DNA of 64,000 bases from Sphingobacteriales bacterium (GCA_004144175.1 SEFT01000018.1:18446-82445), one strand, 5' to 3'. Counted from the stretch's first letter, positions 44,679 through 53,714 are shown. Notes: a model not told the origin generated them from the sequence alone. A program made the numbers and translations.

Positions 44679-46109
44679 ATGGCAAATGACAATAAGCTTC
44701 AAAACATTATCGGACATTGTAAAGAATATGGCTTCATATTCCAGTCGAGCGAAATATATGACGGACTGGCTGCTGTGTATGACTACGGGCAGTACGGTGC
44801 AGAACTGAAAAAGAACATACGCGACTACTGGTGGAAGAGCATGACCCAGATGCACGAAAATATAGTGGGTATAGATGCCGCAATATTCATGCACCCTACT
44901 GTGTGGAAAGCCAGCGGGCACGTTGATAACTTCAGCGACCCGATGATCGACAATAAAGACAGCAATAAACGCTACCGTGTAGACCACCTGATAGAAGGCT
45001 ATGCGGAAACCCTGCCTGCTGAAGAAGGTGAAGCCCTGCTACAGCAAATGGAGAAAATGCTGGCCGATAATGACTTTGCAGGTGTAAAACAGCTAATAGA
45101 AGATAGAAAGATAAAGTGTGCTATTAGTGGTACGTGTAACTGGACGGACGTTCGCCAGTTCAACCTGATGTTTGCTACCGAAATGGGCTCGGTGGCTGAC
45201 GATGCGAATGTGATATACCTGCGCCCGGAAACGGCACAGGGCATATTCGTTAACTTCCTGAATGTGCAGAAGACCGGCCGTATGAAAATACCTTTCGGTA
45301 TTGCGCAAACAGGTAAAGCATTCCGTAATGAGATCGTTGCTCGTCAGTTCATCTTCCGCATGCGCGAATTTGAGCAGATGGAGATGCAGTTCTTCATAAA
45401 GCCGGGCACACAAAAAGAATGGTATGAGTACTGGAAAGAAACACGTATGAAATGGCACCTTAGCCTCGGCATACCGCAGGATCGCTACCGTTTTCACGAC
45501 CACGTAAAGCTGGCCCACTACGCAGATGCTGCATGCGATATCGAGTATGATTTCCCGATGGGTTACAAAGAGGTAGAGGGCGTGCATAGCCGTACTGACT
45601 TCGACCTAAAACAACATCAGGAATACAGCAAGAAGAAACTCACCTACTTCGATACAGAGCTGAACCAGCACTACGTACCTTATGTGATAGAAACATCCAT
45701 AGGCCTCGACCGGTGTTTTATGATGGTACTAAGTGAAGCATATGCGGAGGAAGACCTAAGTGTGGAGGACAAGAAAGACAGCCGCGTGGTATTGCGCCTG
45801 CCTGCCATGCTGGCGCCCATTAAACTGGCAGTATTACCACTGACGAAGAAAGATGGCCTGCCGGAAATAGCCCGCGAGTTGATGGACCAATGCAAACCTC
45901 ACTTTAAATGCTTCTACGAAGAAAAGGATACCATCGGCAAACGTTACCGCAGGCAAGATGCTATCGGTACTCCTTTCTGCATCACAATAGATCATCAGAC
46001 CAAAGAAGACCAAACAGTCACCATACGCTACCGCGATAATATGCAGCAGGAGCGCATACCAATGGCACAGGTAAAGCAATTGGTACTCGATAAGATTCAG
46101 GCATTTTAA
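44679..46109 (+). CDS. glyS: Glycyl-tRNA synthetase (alpha2 type)
   Basis: This class II homodimeric synthetase charges tRNA-Gly; it is the eukaryote-like form, not the two-subunit GlyQ/GlyS form. The 476-residue protein has HPTVWKASGHVDNFSDP near the N-terminus, CNWTDVRQFNLMFATEMG, the motif 2 region TGKAFRNEIVARQFIFRMREFEQ (in parts), and SIGLDRCFMMVL as motif 3. The C-terminal anticodon-binding domain starts about residue 370 (LAPIKLAVLPLTKKDG). A short leader holds a promoter box just before the ATG. Confidence 0.96.
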   Translation: MANDNKLQNIIGHCKEYGFIFQSSEIYDGLAAVYDYGQYGAELKKNIRDYWWKSMTQMHENIVGIDAAIFMHPTVWKASGHVDNFSDPMIDNKDSNKRYRVDHLIEGYAETLPAEEGEALLQQMEKMLADNDFAGVKQLIEDRKIKCAISGTCNWTDVRQFNLMFATEMGSVADDANVIYLRPETAQGIFVNFLNVQKTGRMKIPFGIAQTGKAFRNEIVARQFIFRMREFEQMEMQFFIKPGTQKEWYEYWKETRMKWHLSLGIPQDRYRFHDHVKLAHYADAACDIEYDFPMGYKEVEGVHSRTDFDLKQHQEYSKKKLTYFDTELNQHYVPYVIETSIGLDRCFMMVLSEAYAEEDLSVEDKKDSRVVLRLPAMLAPIKLAVLPLTKKDGLPEIARELMDQCKPHFKCFYEEKDTIGKRYRRQDAIGTPFCITIDHQTKEDQTVTIRYRDNMQQERIPMAQVKQLVLDKIQAF

Positions 46110-46118
46110 AACATACAG

Positions 46119-46146
46119 GCCGGGCAGCAAAAGCCCGGCTTTACTT
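46119..46146 (+). terminator. Terminator of glyS
   Basis: The 7-bp G/C stem GCCGGGC (46119-46125) and GCCCGGC (46133-46139) is followed by a T-rich tail. It lies 9 bp after the glyS stop. Confidence 0.85.
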
Positions 46147-46155
46147 TTCAAGTTT

Positions 46156-46470
46156 ATGGAATACCAGCAGGAGATATTCAATGCCTTGTATCAACAATGG
46201 GAGCTACAGGTAAGCGATGTAGTTTCGGAAGAAGAAATAAAACGACAGCTGGCTATCCGTATATTAATGATGATGGATAAAGATCCGGAGCGTTTTTTTC
46301 AACTGATGTATAGGTTGGATGTTCCGGAGCATAAGCTAAGAATGATTTGGGCGGATGCGGACGCGCCTGATAAGATTGCAGCCATGGTGTACGAGAGGCA
46401 ACTGCAAAAGATACAAAGTAGATCCCGCAACAAATTTAACACGCCGGAAGATCCTGAGCTTCAATGGTAG
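46156..46470 (+). CDS. Hypothetical small acidic protein
   Basis: The 104-residue cytoplasmic protein is mostly helical by composition (MEYQQEIFNALYQQWELQ, EEEIKRQLAIRILMMMDKD, RFFQLMYRLDVPEHKLR). It has no signal peptide or membrane segment. Good coding character and a clean ATG soon after the glyS terminator support it. I do not recognise the family. Confidence 0.65.
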   Translation: MEYQQEIFNALYQQWELQVSDVVSEEEIKRQLAIRILMMMDKDPERFFQLMYRLDVPEHKLRMIWADADAPDKIAAMVYERQLQKIQSRSRNKFNTPEDPELQW

Positions 46471-46528
46471 TAAGCATTATATGGTAAAAAAATCGTAACT
46501 TCGGCGATAGCAAATTTCATAATAAATA

Positions 46529-47329
46529 ATGCGCCGAGTTGGGTTATTATTGGCTTTCCTGATTAGTTTATCTGCTTGCCGGAAACGGCCCGATCCTGTA
46601 GCTGTACCTGTTGACACAACAAAGCCTGGTAATACAGTCGATAGCACGAAGGCAGACACATTGCGAACATTGAAAATGAGTTTTGATGCCGTTGTGGGCA
46701 AGAAACCGCTCGTTTTCGGCTCTGAGGCTTATAGGAATGCTAATGGAGATAGCTTTACAGTATCTAAATACAGGTATTATATAAGCAACGTTAAGCTTAC
46801 TGCTACTGATGGTAAGGTATATGCGGAGCCGGAAAGCTACCATCTTATAGATCATAAAACAGCAGGTGCTGCGGCATTTACAATGAGTGGCGTGCCCGAT
46901 AGAAATTATACCCGCATTACTTTCATGATAGGGGTAGATAGCCTGCGGAACGTGAGCGGGGCTCAAACCGGTGCGCTGGACCCTATTAATGGTATGTTTT
47001 GGGACTGGAACACCGGCTACATTATGGCTGCGATGGAAGGTAATGTAAAGGATGGTACAGCGAACGGAAAACCTATGGCCCTGCATATTGGAGGATTCGA
47101 CCAGGCCAATTCTGTATTGAAATGGGTAACCCTGGATTTACAAAAACCGGTAACGGCGGGGAAAGATAAAAAACCGGTAATCTATATTACGTCTGATGTT
47201 CAAGAGTGGTTTAGTACACCCAATCCTATCGACATCAAGAAAACGCCGCTCGTTATGAAGGTCGGTATGAGTGCCCAGGCGATTGCTGAGAATTATGCGG
47301 ATATGTTTAAAGTAGACCACATAGAATAA
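46529..47329 (+). CDS. MbnP-like copper-binding lipoprotein
   Basis: The 266-residue lipoprotein (signal peptide with lipobox LSAC at Cys17) belongs to the MbnP family. Marks are the strand FTVSKYRYYISNVKL near residue 77 and MFWDWNTGYIMAAMEG (about 156-171), with two Trp (158 and 160) in the conserved WxW pattern. In methanotrophs MbnP binds Cu(I) through a kynurenine made from a Trp by its partner MbnH. Here the next gene, 10 bp on, encodes an MbnH/CcpA-type di-heme protein, so a similar modification is plausible. A TAACTTCG box lies about 30 bp before the ATG. Confidence 0.85.
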   Translation: MRRVGLLLAFLISLSACRKRPDPVAVPVDTTKPGNTVDSTKADTLRTLKMSFDAVVGKKPLVFGSEAYRNANGDSFTVSKYRYYISNVKLTATDGKVYAEPESYHLIDHKTAGAAAFTMSGVPDRNYTRITFMIGVDSLRNVSGAQTGALDPINGMFWDWNTGYIMAAMEGNVKDGTANGKPMALHIGGFDQANSVLKWVTLDLQKPVTAGKDKKPVIYITSDVQEWFSTPNPIDIKKTPLVMKVGMSAQAIAENYADMFKVDHIE

Positions 47330-47339
47330 CGATTAAAAA

Positions 47340-48380
47340 ATGAAAGTAATTACCCGATATACGATACTTGCAGTTACTGCGCTTTTGCTCATTTTACAGG
47401 CTTGTAAGCCCGATCCCAGCTTTACACCCGATGTGCAGCAGGATATTAGCTTTAAAGTACCCGATGGCTGGCCTGCACCTGTATATAATTTTGAGAACAA
47501 TAAACTTACTAAAGAAGGTTTTGAACTGGGTAAGAAATTGTTCTTCGATACACGGCTGTCTATCGACAACTCTGTTTCCTGCGGCAGCTGCCATCTACCA
47601 GGCAATGCCTTTGCGCAGATAGATCATGATTTAAGCCACGGTGTAAACGACAAACTTGGTACGCGCAACTCGCCGGCAATCTTCAATATGAACTGGCATA
47701 CCGGTTTCTTTTGGGATGGGGGGGTAAATCATATTGAAAATCAGCCGATCAATCCTATAGAAAACCCGGTAGAAATGGCAGAGACCATGCAGGGAGTAAT
47801 TGCAAAACTAAACGCTGATGCAACTTACAAATCGATGTTTAAAGCAGCATTCGGCGACGAGACTGTTAACTCGCAAAGAATAGGAAAAGCCTTTGCCCAG
47901 TTTATGGGTATGCTTGTCTCCAGCACCTCCAAATATGATGACGTAATGCGCGGTGCTGCGCAGTTTACTGTAGCAGAGAGAAAAGGATTGGATATTTTCA
48001 AAGCTAATTGTGCCACTTGCCACAAAGAACCACTGTTTTCAGATTTTTCGTACAGAAGTAATGGGCTAAGTGCCAATGCCCATAACGATAGCGGACGGGG
48101 GCATATTACCGGCCTGCAAGAAGATATGAAGAAGTTTAAAGTGCCATCTCTGCGAAATCTGTCGTACACTCGCCCTTATATGCACGACGGCAGAATGGAA
48201 AGCCTGACAGATGTATTGGAATATTATTCTGCTCAGATAGATTCAAATGCTATGAATCTGGATCCTATGCTGAAACGGGGTATTCCGCTTACAGCACAGG
48301 AAAAAGATGATTTATTGAGCTTTTTGAAAACTCTGGATGATCCTGCATTTGTACGGGATCCGAGGTTCCAAGAAAAATAA
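47340..48380 (+). CDS. Di-heme cytochrome c peroxidase family lipoprotein (MbnH/MauG-like)
   Basis: The 346-residue lipoprotein has lipobox LQAC (Cys22). Two heme-binding motifs are visible: CGSCH (81-85) and CATCH (224-228). The segments LGTRNSPAIFNMNW and YMHDGRMESLTDV are typical of the bacterial CcP/MauG/MbnH family. Members either reduce peroxide or oxidise residues of a partner protein. The close link with an MbnP-like gene (10-bp gap) favours the second activity, making a kynurenine in the partner, but a peroxidase is not excluded. It is located in the periplasm, anchored by the lipid. Confidence 0.87.
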   Translation: MKVITRYTILAVTALLLILQACKPDPSFTPDVQQDISFKVPDGWPAPVYNFENNKLTKEGFELGKKLFFDTRLSIDNSVSCGSCHLPGNAFAQIDHDLSHGVNDKLGTRNSPAIFNMNWHTGFFWDGGVNHIENQPINPIENPVEMAETMQGVIAKLNADATYKSMFKAAFGDETVNSQRIGKAFAQFMGMLVSSTSKYDDVMRGAAQFTVAERKGLDIFKANCATCHKEPLFSDFSYRSNGLSANAHNDSGRGHITGLQEDMKKFKVPSLRNLSYTRPYMHDGRMESLTDVLEYYSAQIDSNAMNLDPMLKRGIPLTAQEKDDLLSFLKTLDDPAFVRDPRFQEK

Positions 48381-48390
48381 ATGAACTGGC

Positions 48391-48717
48391 TTAATCCATA
48401 TTGGATTTAATGTCAGTGACATCCACCAGCATATATGTACGGTTTGAATCTGCCAGGTGGCTACCGCTTTTGCATATAAATTGTTCGCCGCGTGTATCAA
48501 ATTTGAATTTTACTTTGTAGCCGTTGTGCCTGTATTTTGAGTGGAGATAGCTGGGCATATATTCCGTTCCATCATTATCAGATTTCAATACATAGCCGCA
48601 ACCACCAACAGCAATATCTCCTGTATCTATAACAGTGGCCTTTTCCATATCCCTGTCCTTTTCGCAAGAGGCAGCACAAACAGCAATAATCGCAAGGCCA
48701 AATAAATATTTACGCAT
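48391..48717 (-). CDS. Hypothetical small lipoprotein
   Basis: The 108-residue product has a lipoprotein signal with lipobox AASC (Cys18). The mature part has two further cysteines that may form a disulfide (GGCGYVL and FICKSG) and is beta-rich. It is convergent with the MbnH-like gene, 10 bp away. I do not recognise the family. Its position beside the copper pair does not by itself imply a shared role. Confidence 0.6.
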   Translation of the reverse strand: MRKYLFGLAIIAVCAASCEKDRDMEKATVIDTGDIAVGGCGYVLKSDNDGTEYMPSYLHSKYRHNGYKVKFKFDTRGEQFICKSGSHLADSNRTYMLVDVTDIKSNMD

Positions 48718-48779
48718 GATTGTTTCTTTGATAAGTATATTTCAGGGAATGAAAATACTAAAAGTTTTTAAAGGTGCAA

Positions 48780-49490
48780 TCATGCGGTAAACTTGTAGCC
48801 AATACCCCTTACCGAATGGAAGTGTTTCGGGTTGCGACTGTCTTTCTCAAAGTACTTACGGAAGTTGAGAATGAAGTTGTCGATAGTACGGGTAGTAGGG
48901 TACACATTATAGCCCCATACTACTTGTAATATATGCTCGCGCGATACTACTTCCCCTTCATGCTCTACCAGTAGTTTTAGCAATGCAGCTTCCTTCTTGC
49001 TCAGCTCCTGGTTGGCTCCGGTTACATCCTGGCACTCATGTGCGGCAAAGTCTATTTTGCAGCCATCAAATTCGTACACATCCGGTACCGATTGTGGTTC
49101 TTTTATTTTCTTGTTCTTTACAATCAGTTTATCTACCCTTAGCAGCAGCTCTTCCAAGTTAAAGGGTTTAGTGAGGTAGTCATCGCCACCCTTTTTTAGA
49201 CCCTCAACTCGGTCGGCGCTGGTGTTCCTTGCTGAAAGGAAGAGGATAGGTACATCGTTGTGCTGCATCCTTATCGTTTCACAAACTGTAATGCCATCCA
49301 TATCCGGCAGCATGATGTCGAGTATGATAAGGTCGAAGTACTCATTCTTTACAAGTTTCAGTACCGACGGGCCGTTGTCGGCGGTTGTTATTTCATACCC
49401 CTCCAGCTCGAGGTTCAGTTTTAGGGCTTCTCTCAGGCTCTCTTCATCTTCTACAACCAATAGCGACGCTTTCTTTTCTTTGGTTACCAT
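48780..49490 (-). CDS. OmpR-family response regulator
   Basis: The 236-residue protein has a receiver domain with phospho-acceptor Asp58 (in LIILDIMLPDMDG), acidic pocket E14/D15 and Lys108 (YLTKPF), then a winged-helix DNA-binding domain (from about 145) with the recognition helix near YPTTRTIDNFILNFRKYFE. This is the OmpR/PhoB type. No histidine kinase gene is next to it, so it is an orphan in this window. It resembles RprY of Bacteroides, but the match is not certain. Confidence 0.92.
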   Translation of the reverse strand: MVTKEKKASLLVVEDEESLREALKLNLELEGYEITTADNGPSVLKLVKNEYFDLIILDIMLPDMDGITVCETIRMQHNDVPILFLSARNTSADRVEGLKKGGDDYLTKPFNLEELLLRVDKLIVKNKKIKEPQSVPDVYEFDGCKIDFAAHECQDVTGANQELSKKEAALLKLLVEHEGEVVSREHILQVVWGYNVYPTTRTIDNFILNFRKYFEKDSRNPKHFHSVRGIGYKFTA

Positions 49491-49652
49491 AGGACTAAGT
49501 TTTTCTTAAACATAAAAATAATGACAATTGATATCGACTTCCAATAGGCTGCCTGAGATATGTGATTGGCATGACAAACACAACATTTTTTTAACTTTTG
49601 ATTAAAGTATGAAAATTAGTTTGTTGGCAGTTGTGTAATTCGTTTTTTTATC

Positions 49653-49660
49653 TACCTTTG
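49653..49660 (+). promoter_or_regulatory. Candidate promoter of tRNA-Leu
   Basis: TACCTTTG matches TAnnTTTG and lies 12 bp before the mature tRNA. A TTG at 49631-49633 sits at the distance (19-bp gap) expected for the -33 box. Confidence 0.55.
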
Positions 49661-49672
49661 CCGTCCGCTAAT

Positions 49673-49754
49673 GCGGATGTGGTGAAATTGGTAGACACGC
49701 TAGACTTAGGATCTAGTGCCGCGAGGCTTGGGGGTTCGAGTCCCTCCATCCGCA
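49673..49754 (+). tRNA. tRNA-Leu (anticodon UAG)
   Basis: The acceptor stem is GCGGATG with CATCCGC and discriminator A. The anticodon arm CTAGA/TCTAG (49700-49704 and 49712-49716) closes a seven-base loop with anticodon TAG at 49707-49709. A long variable arm and the GGTTCGAGTCC T-loop fit a class II leucine tRNA that reads CUN codons. The CCA end is not encoded. A terminator follows 6 bp later. Confidence 0.96.
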
Positions 49755-49760
49755 CGTAAA

Positions 49761-49789
49761 AGCAAGCAATAAAATGCTTGCTTTTTTTT
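49761..49789 (+). terminator. Terminator after tRNA-Leu
   Basis: An 8-bp stem AGCAAGCA (49761-49768) and TGCTTGCT (49775-49782) with a 6-base loop is followed by T8. Confidence 0.93.
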
Positions 49790-49974
49790 GTTTTTATGGC
49801 TCTTTTAAACAAAGGCTACAGCTACTTTGAAGGGGCTGTTATCAAAAAATAATATTGGCGTCTAAATAATTGATACACAACGCAGTGCAATCATCAATCG
49901 GCCTCTCCAGTTCGCTTCTGTTTATCAGCACGGTACGTTTTTTATACTATCCTTAACTGTTTAGGGTTAGAAAT

Positions 49975-52900
49975 ATGAAAGAGCACTTTGACTTGCACGA
50001 GGTGTATGGGGCAATGCTATCGAAGGATACGCAGTCACAAGCCAATAGCAATAAAGCCTGTAATACCAGCATCATCCAATATAAAAAGGAGTTGGGTAAT
50101 GACCTGCTCCAAGGCATCGATCAATTCTGTGCGCAGCATGGGATAGACAGGCAGCTGTTTTGCTTGCTGGCATTCCGCATATTGTTGTTCCGGCATAATA
50201 ACACCGAGTCTATCGGGGTGTGGGATGCTGCGAAACATCAGTTTATAAACATTATCGATGCTTCAGAGGAAGATAATGGTGAAACAACCGTAGCGCAAAT
50301 GCTGGAAAGCACCAAAGCAGTACGCCCTGATAACAATAGCGATCAAGCGATATCGGCTAAGCCGGCTATTGTTTTTGGCTACACTGCACAAGCGCTTGGC
50401 GAAGGCGCTGAATTGTTTAATTATAAGGGTTTTAAGGTAGCATTTCAAATAGCTGAATCATCATCAGAATTGCAGTTGATGATTCAGCATGCCGCTACGA
50501 AGTATGCGAACCTTGCCGCGCCATTAGCAGAACATTTCATGCAAGTAGTATCGGCTATACTCCAGCATCATGATAAACAAATAGGCGAGTTCCCAATCAT
50601 CAGCAATGCAGAACAAGATTTGCTACAAAGCTTTAATGATACACTGGCTCCATTTCCTGAAGGCGAAAGTATGATAAGCAGGTTTGGACAGCGGGCGCAA
50701 GACAGTCCTGATCATATTGCAGCATACAAAGAAGACGAAACCATTACTTATGGTGAATTAAATAAAAGAGCGAATCAACTGGCGCACTATCTGCTATCGA
50801 CAGGTATAGAGCGCGGTGATAATATTGGAATCCTTACCACGCGTAGTTTTGATATGCTGGTAGCCATGCTAGCTACTTTAAAGAGCGGTTCGGCTTATGT
50901 GCCTGTACCGCCCGAGTATCCTGCGGAGCGTCATCAATATATGCTAAAGCAATCGGGCGTTAAGAAACTTCTTACCAACGTCGACCAAAAGCTGACACGC
51001 AATACTACAATTGAAGCGATAGATATACGTAATGTTGACTGTAGCAGCTACTCAGATAAAAATCCAGATGTAGCCATAGATGTTCGTCAATTGGCTTATA
51101 CGATATATACCTCCGGATCCACCGGTGTGCCTAAGGGTGTAATGATCGAGCACCAGTCGGCAGTTAACCTTATTAACTGGGTGAATACAGAGTATAATGT
51201 AGGTGCGGATGACCGTCTGTTGTTCATTACTTCTATGGGTTTCGACCTGTCTGTATATGACATCTTCGGTACGCTGAGTGCAGGTGCATCTTTAGTGATA
51301 GCTGAGAAAGACGATGTACTTGACACTGCAAGGCTGGCCGATCTGATGCAGCGTTTCGGCATCACTATATGGGATACCGTACCTAGCACCATGGACTACC
51401 TGACCAATGGACTTACTGCTTCTAAGGAAAAATACTTACAAGATAAACTCAGGGTAGTATTACTAAGCGGCGACTGGATACCAGTAGCATTGCCGGAGAA
51501 GATCAAAACATTTTTCCCTGCTGCCCGTGTCATTAGCCTCGGTGGAGCAACGGAGGGTACTGTATGGTCGAACTCCTATGAGGTAACAGAGCCAACCAAT
51601 ACATGGCGTAGCATACCATACGGTCGCCCCATTGCTAATAATACCTTCTACATACTGAACGAACAGCTGCAACCTGTACCCTGCGGTGTGGTAGGCGAGT
51701 TGTTCATAGGCGGCATTGGCGTAGCTAAAGGTTACGCTAATGACCCGGTGAAAACCGCAGCGTCTTTCCTGCCCGATCCGTTTACTGACCAATGGGGTGG
51801 CAGGATGTACCGTACGGGAGATCTTGGCAGGTTAATGCCCAACGGCATCATGGAATTCATCGGCCGTAAGGATAATCAAGTTAAAATTCGTGGCTTCCGG
51901 GTAGAGCTGGGCGAGATAGAAAATGTAATAAGGCAGGGGCAGACAGTAAGCCATGCAGTGGTGATACCGTCCGAAGACCGGCAAAACCTGACTGCCTTTG
52001 TGGTACCTGCAAAGTACTACGACCGTGACACGATCGTAGCCCGAATGAAAAGACGGCTACCTGAATACATGATACCCGGCAAGTGGGTAGAGCTGGATGC
52101 AATGCCACTTACTGATAATGGTAAGATCAACGTAAAGGCACTGAAGGGCATAAGCGGAAAAGAACAACTAAAAGATGATTTTGTAGCACCGGCAGGTGAA
52201 ACAGAAACAGCGCTCGCCGAAGTATGGCAACAAATATTGGGTGTAAAGCAAGTAGGTGTCAACGACAATTTCTTTGAGCTGGGTGGACAATCGCTATTGG
52301 CAGTTGAGCTGATAACCGAGATGGAGAAGAAACTTGGGAGAGGCTTGCCAATAAACATCTTATACAAGTGCCCTACTATAGCACAGCTGTCAAGCTTCCT
52401 GCAAACTGAAGTAGTGGAAAAAAAATGGAAGTCGCTTACAGCTATAAAACCTAATGGTACAAAGACGCCTATATACCTGATACACGGAGACGGCATCTAC
52501 CTATCCAGTTTTCAGAATCTGGCTGACTTTGTAGATGCAGACCAACCTGTATATAGCTTGCTGCCGATAGGTATCAACGGCAATGAAGAACAATACGAAA
52601 CGATCGTAGATATAGCCAGGCATTATGTTTCAGAAATAATGGAGCATAACTCTACCGACACGTACGCCTTAGGCGGCTATTCATTTGGTGGCTATGTAGC
52701 TATTGAGATGAAAAAACAGCTGGAGGCCGCGGGTAAAAAGGTAAAGCTACTGGCCCTGTTCGATACCAATGCGGAGAACGTACTGTACACCAAAAGTTGG
52801 GTACAGACGCTACCGCACCGAATAAAAAGGCAGGTGCCAAAGTTTTTCTTCATCGTAAAGTCGGCTATAAAAGAGCCCCAGAAAATGCTGCGCTATCAGT

Positions 52901-53238
52901 ATAGCGGCCTTGCCAAAAGGGTAAATAAGTTATGCTATAGGTTGGGTATTAAGAAAGAACCTGAGCTGAAAGGCATCAACAGAAACATTAATAAAATAGG
53001 CGAAAAGAACCTGAAGGCACTGCGCGAATACCAACTGGCACCGTTTGATAAGGTTTATTTATTCAAGGCTAAATCACGCCTGTATTTCGTAGATGATATG
53101 AAATTTCTGGGTTGGAGCCAATATGCGCAGCAGGGGGTACATGTATATGATGTACCCGGCGACCATAGCAGCATATTTGAGCGGCCTAACGTAAGTGAGC
53201 TGGCCAAGTCATTGCAACATGCTTTAGATAATTGCTAA
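49975..53238 (+). CDS. Single-module NRPS: half-condensation remnant, adenylation, carrier, thioesterase
   Basis: The 1087-residue protein has four parts. Residues 1-215 resemble only the C-terminal lobe of a condensation domain; the HHxxxDG lobe is missing. The adenylation domain (about 230-730) has TIYTSGSTGVPKGV (376-389), FDLSVYDIFGTLSAGA, YRTGDLGR (612-619) and NGKINVK (715-721). Aligning by eye to GrsA gives the pocket D424, L425, Y428, D467, L496, S498, L522, V530, W531, K717, close to the cysteine code DLYNLSLIW. The carrier has GGQSL with Ser773. The thioesterase has GYSFGG (Ser903), Asp930 and GDH (His1064). A GNAT gene follows after 14 bp. No phosphopantetheinyl transferase gene is in the window. 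Confidence 0.9.
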   Translation: MKEHFDLHEVYGAMLSKDTQSQANSNKACNTSIIQYKKELGNDLLQGIDQFCAQHGIDRQLFCLLAFRILLFRHNNTESIGVWDAAKHQFINIIDASEEDNGETTVAQMLESTKAVRPDNNSDQAISAKPAIVFGYTAQALGEGAELFNYKGFKVAFQIAESSSELQLMIQHAATKYANLAAPLAEHFMQVVSAILQHHDKQIGEFPIISNAEQDLLQSFNDTLAPFPEGESMISRFGQRAQDSPDHIAAYKEDETITYGELNKRANQLAHYLLSTGIERGDNIGILTTRSFDMLVAMLATLKSGSAYVPVPPEYPAERHQYMLKQSGVKKLLTNVDQKLTRNTTIEAIDIRNVDCSSYSDKNPDVAIDVRQLAYTIYTSGSTGVPKGVMIEHQSAVNLINWVNTEYNVGADDRLLFITSMGFDLSVYDIFGTLSAGASLVIAEKDDVLDTARLADLMQRFGITIWDTVPSTMDYLTNGLTASKEKYLQDKLRVVLLSGDWIPVALPEKIKTFFPAARVISLGGATEGTVWSNSYEVTEPTNTWRSIPYGRPIANNTFYILNEQLQPVPCGVVGELFIGGIGVAKGYANDPVKTAASFLPDPFTDQWGGRMYRTGDLGRLMPNGIMEFIGRKDNQVKIRGFRVELGEIENVIRQGQTVSHAVVIPSEDRQNLTAFVVPAKYYDRDTIVARMKRRLPEYMIPGKWVELDAMPLTDNGKINVKALKGISGKEQLKDDFVAPAGETETALAEVWQQILGVKQVGVNDNFFELGGQSLLAVELITEMEKKLGRGLPINILYKCPTIAQLSSFLQTEVVEKKWKSLTAIKPNGTKTPIYLIHGDGIYLSSFQNLADFVDADQPVYSLLPIGINGNEEQYETIVDIARHYVSEIMEHNSTDTYALGGYSFGGYVAIEMKKQLEAAGKKVKLLALFDTNAENVLYTKSWVQTLPHRIKRQVPKFFFIVKSAIKEPQKMLRYQYSGLAKRVNKLCYRLGIKKEPELKGINRNINKIGEKNLKALREYQLAPFDKVYLFKAKSRLYFVDDMKFLGWSQYAQQGVHVYDVPGDHSSIFERPNVSELAKSLQHALDNC

Positions 53239-53252
53239 AAGAAATTACTCAA

Positions 53253-53693
53253 ATGGAGATAAAAGAAATAACGATTGATGATATTGACAACTGTGTCGAG
53301 ACTTTTATTGGCTCTTACAATCGCCTGCCTTGGAACTACGATTGGAACGAGGATGATGCCAAACAATACCTGAGCGACTATGTAAACAGCGCTCAGTTCA
53401 AAGGCTTCATGATAGTGGAAGATGGAAAGGTACTGGGCGCACTATTTGGGCACGCACGCACCTGGTGGACCAATAATCAGTTTATGATAGACGAGTTATT
53501 TATCGGGCCTGACGCGCAAGGCAAAGGATATGGTAAGCTGCTACTGAGCCATGCAGAGCAACATGCAAAGGGCTCGGATATGGAGCGGCTCATACTGATG
53601 ACCAACAAGTTTATGCCCGCGCTCGACTTCTATGATAAGAATAACTTCAGCAAGGTCGATCAGTACGTGTTTATGTTCAAGGAGTTACAATAA
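53253..53693 (+). CDS. GNAT family acetyltransferase
   Basis: The 146-residue protein has the acetyl-CoA motif A (GPDAQGKGYGKLLL) and the family's C-terminal MPALDFYDKNNF stretch. I chose ATG 53253; the longer frame starts at a TTG inside the NRPS stop region. It lies 14 bp after the NRPS gene and is followed by a terminator, so the two are almost certainly one transcript. The substrate may be the NRPS product or its amino acid building block. Confidence 0.85.
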   Translation: MEIKEITIDDIDNCVETFIGSYNRLPWNYDWNEDDAKQYLSDYVNSAQFKGFMIVEDGKVLGALFGHARTWWTNNQFMIDELFIGPDAQGKGYGKLLLSHAEQHAKGSDMERLILMTNKFMPALDFYDKNNFSKVDQYVFMFKELQ

Positions 53694-53714
53694 GGTGAAA
53701 TATTATATCATATA

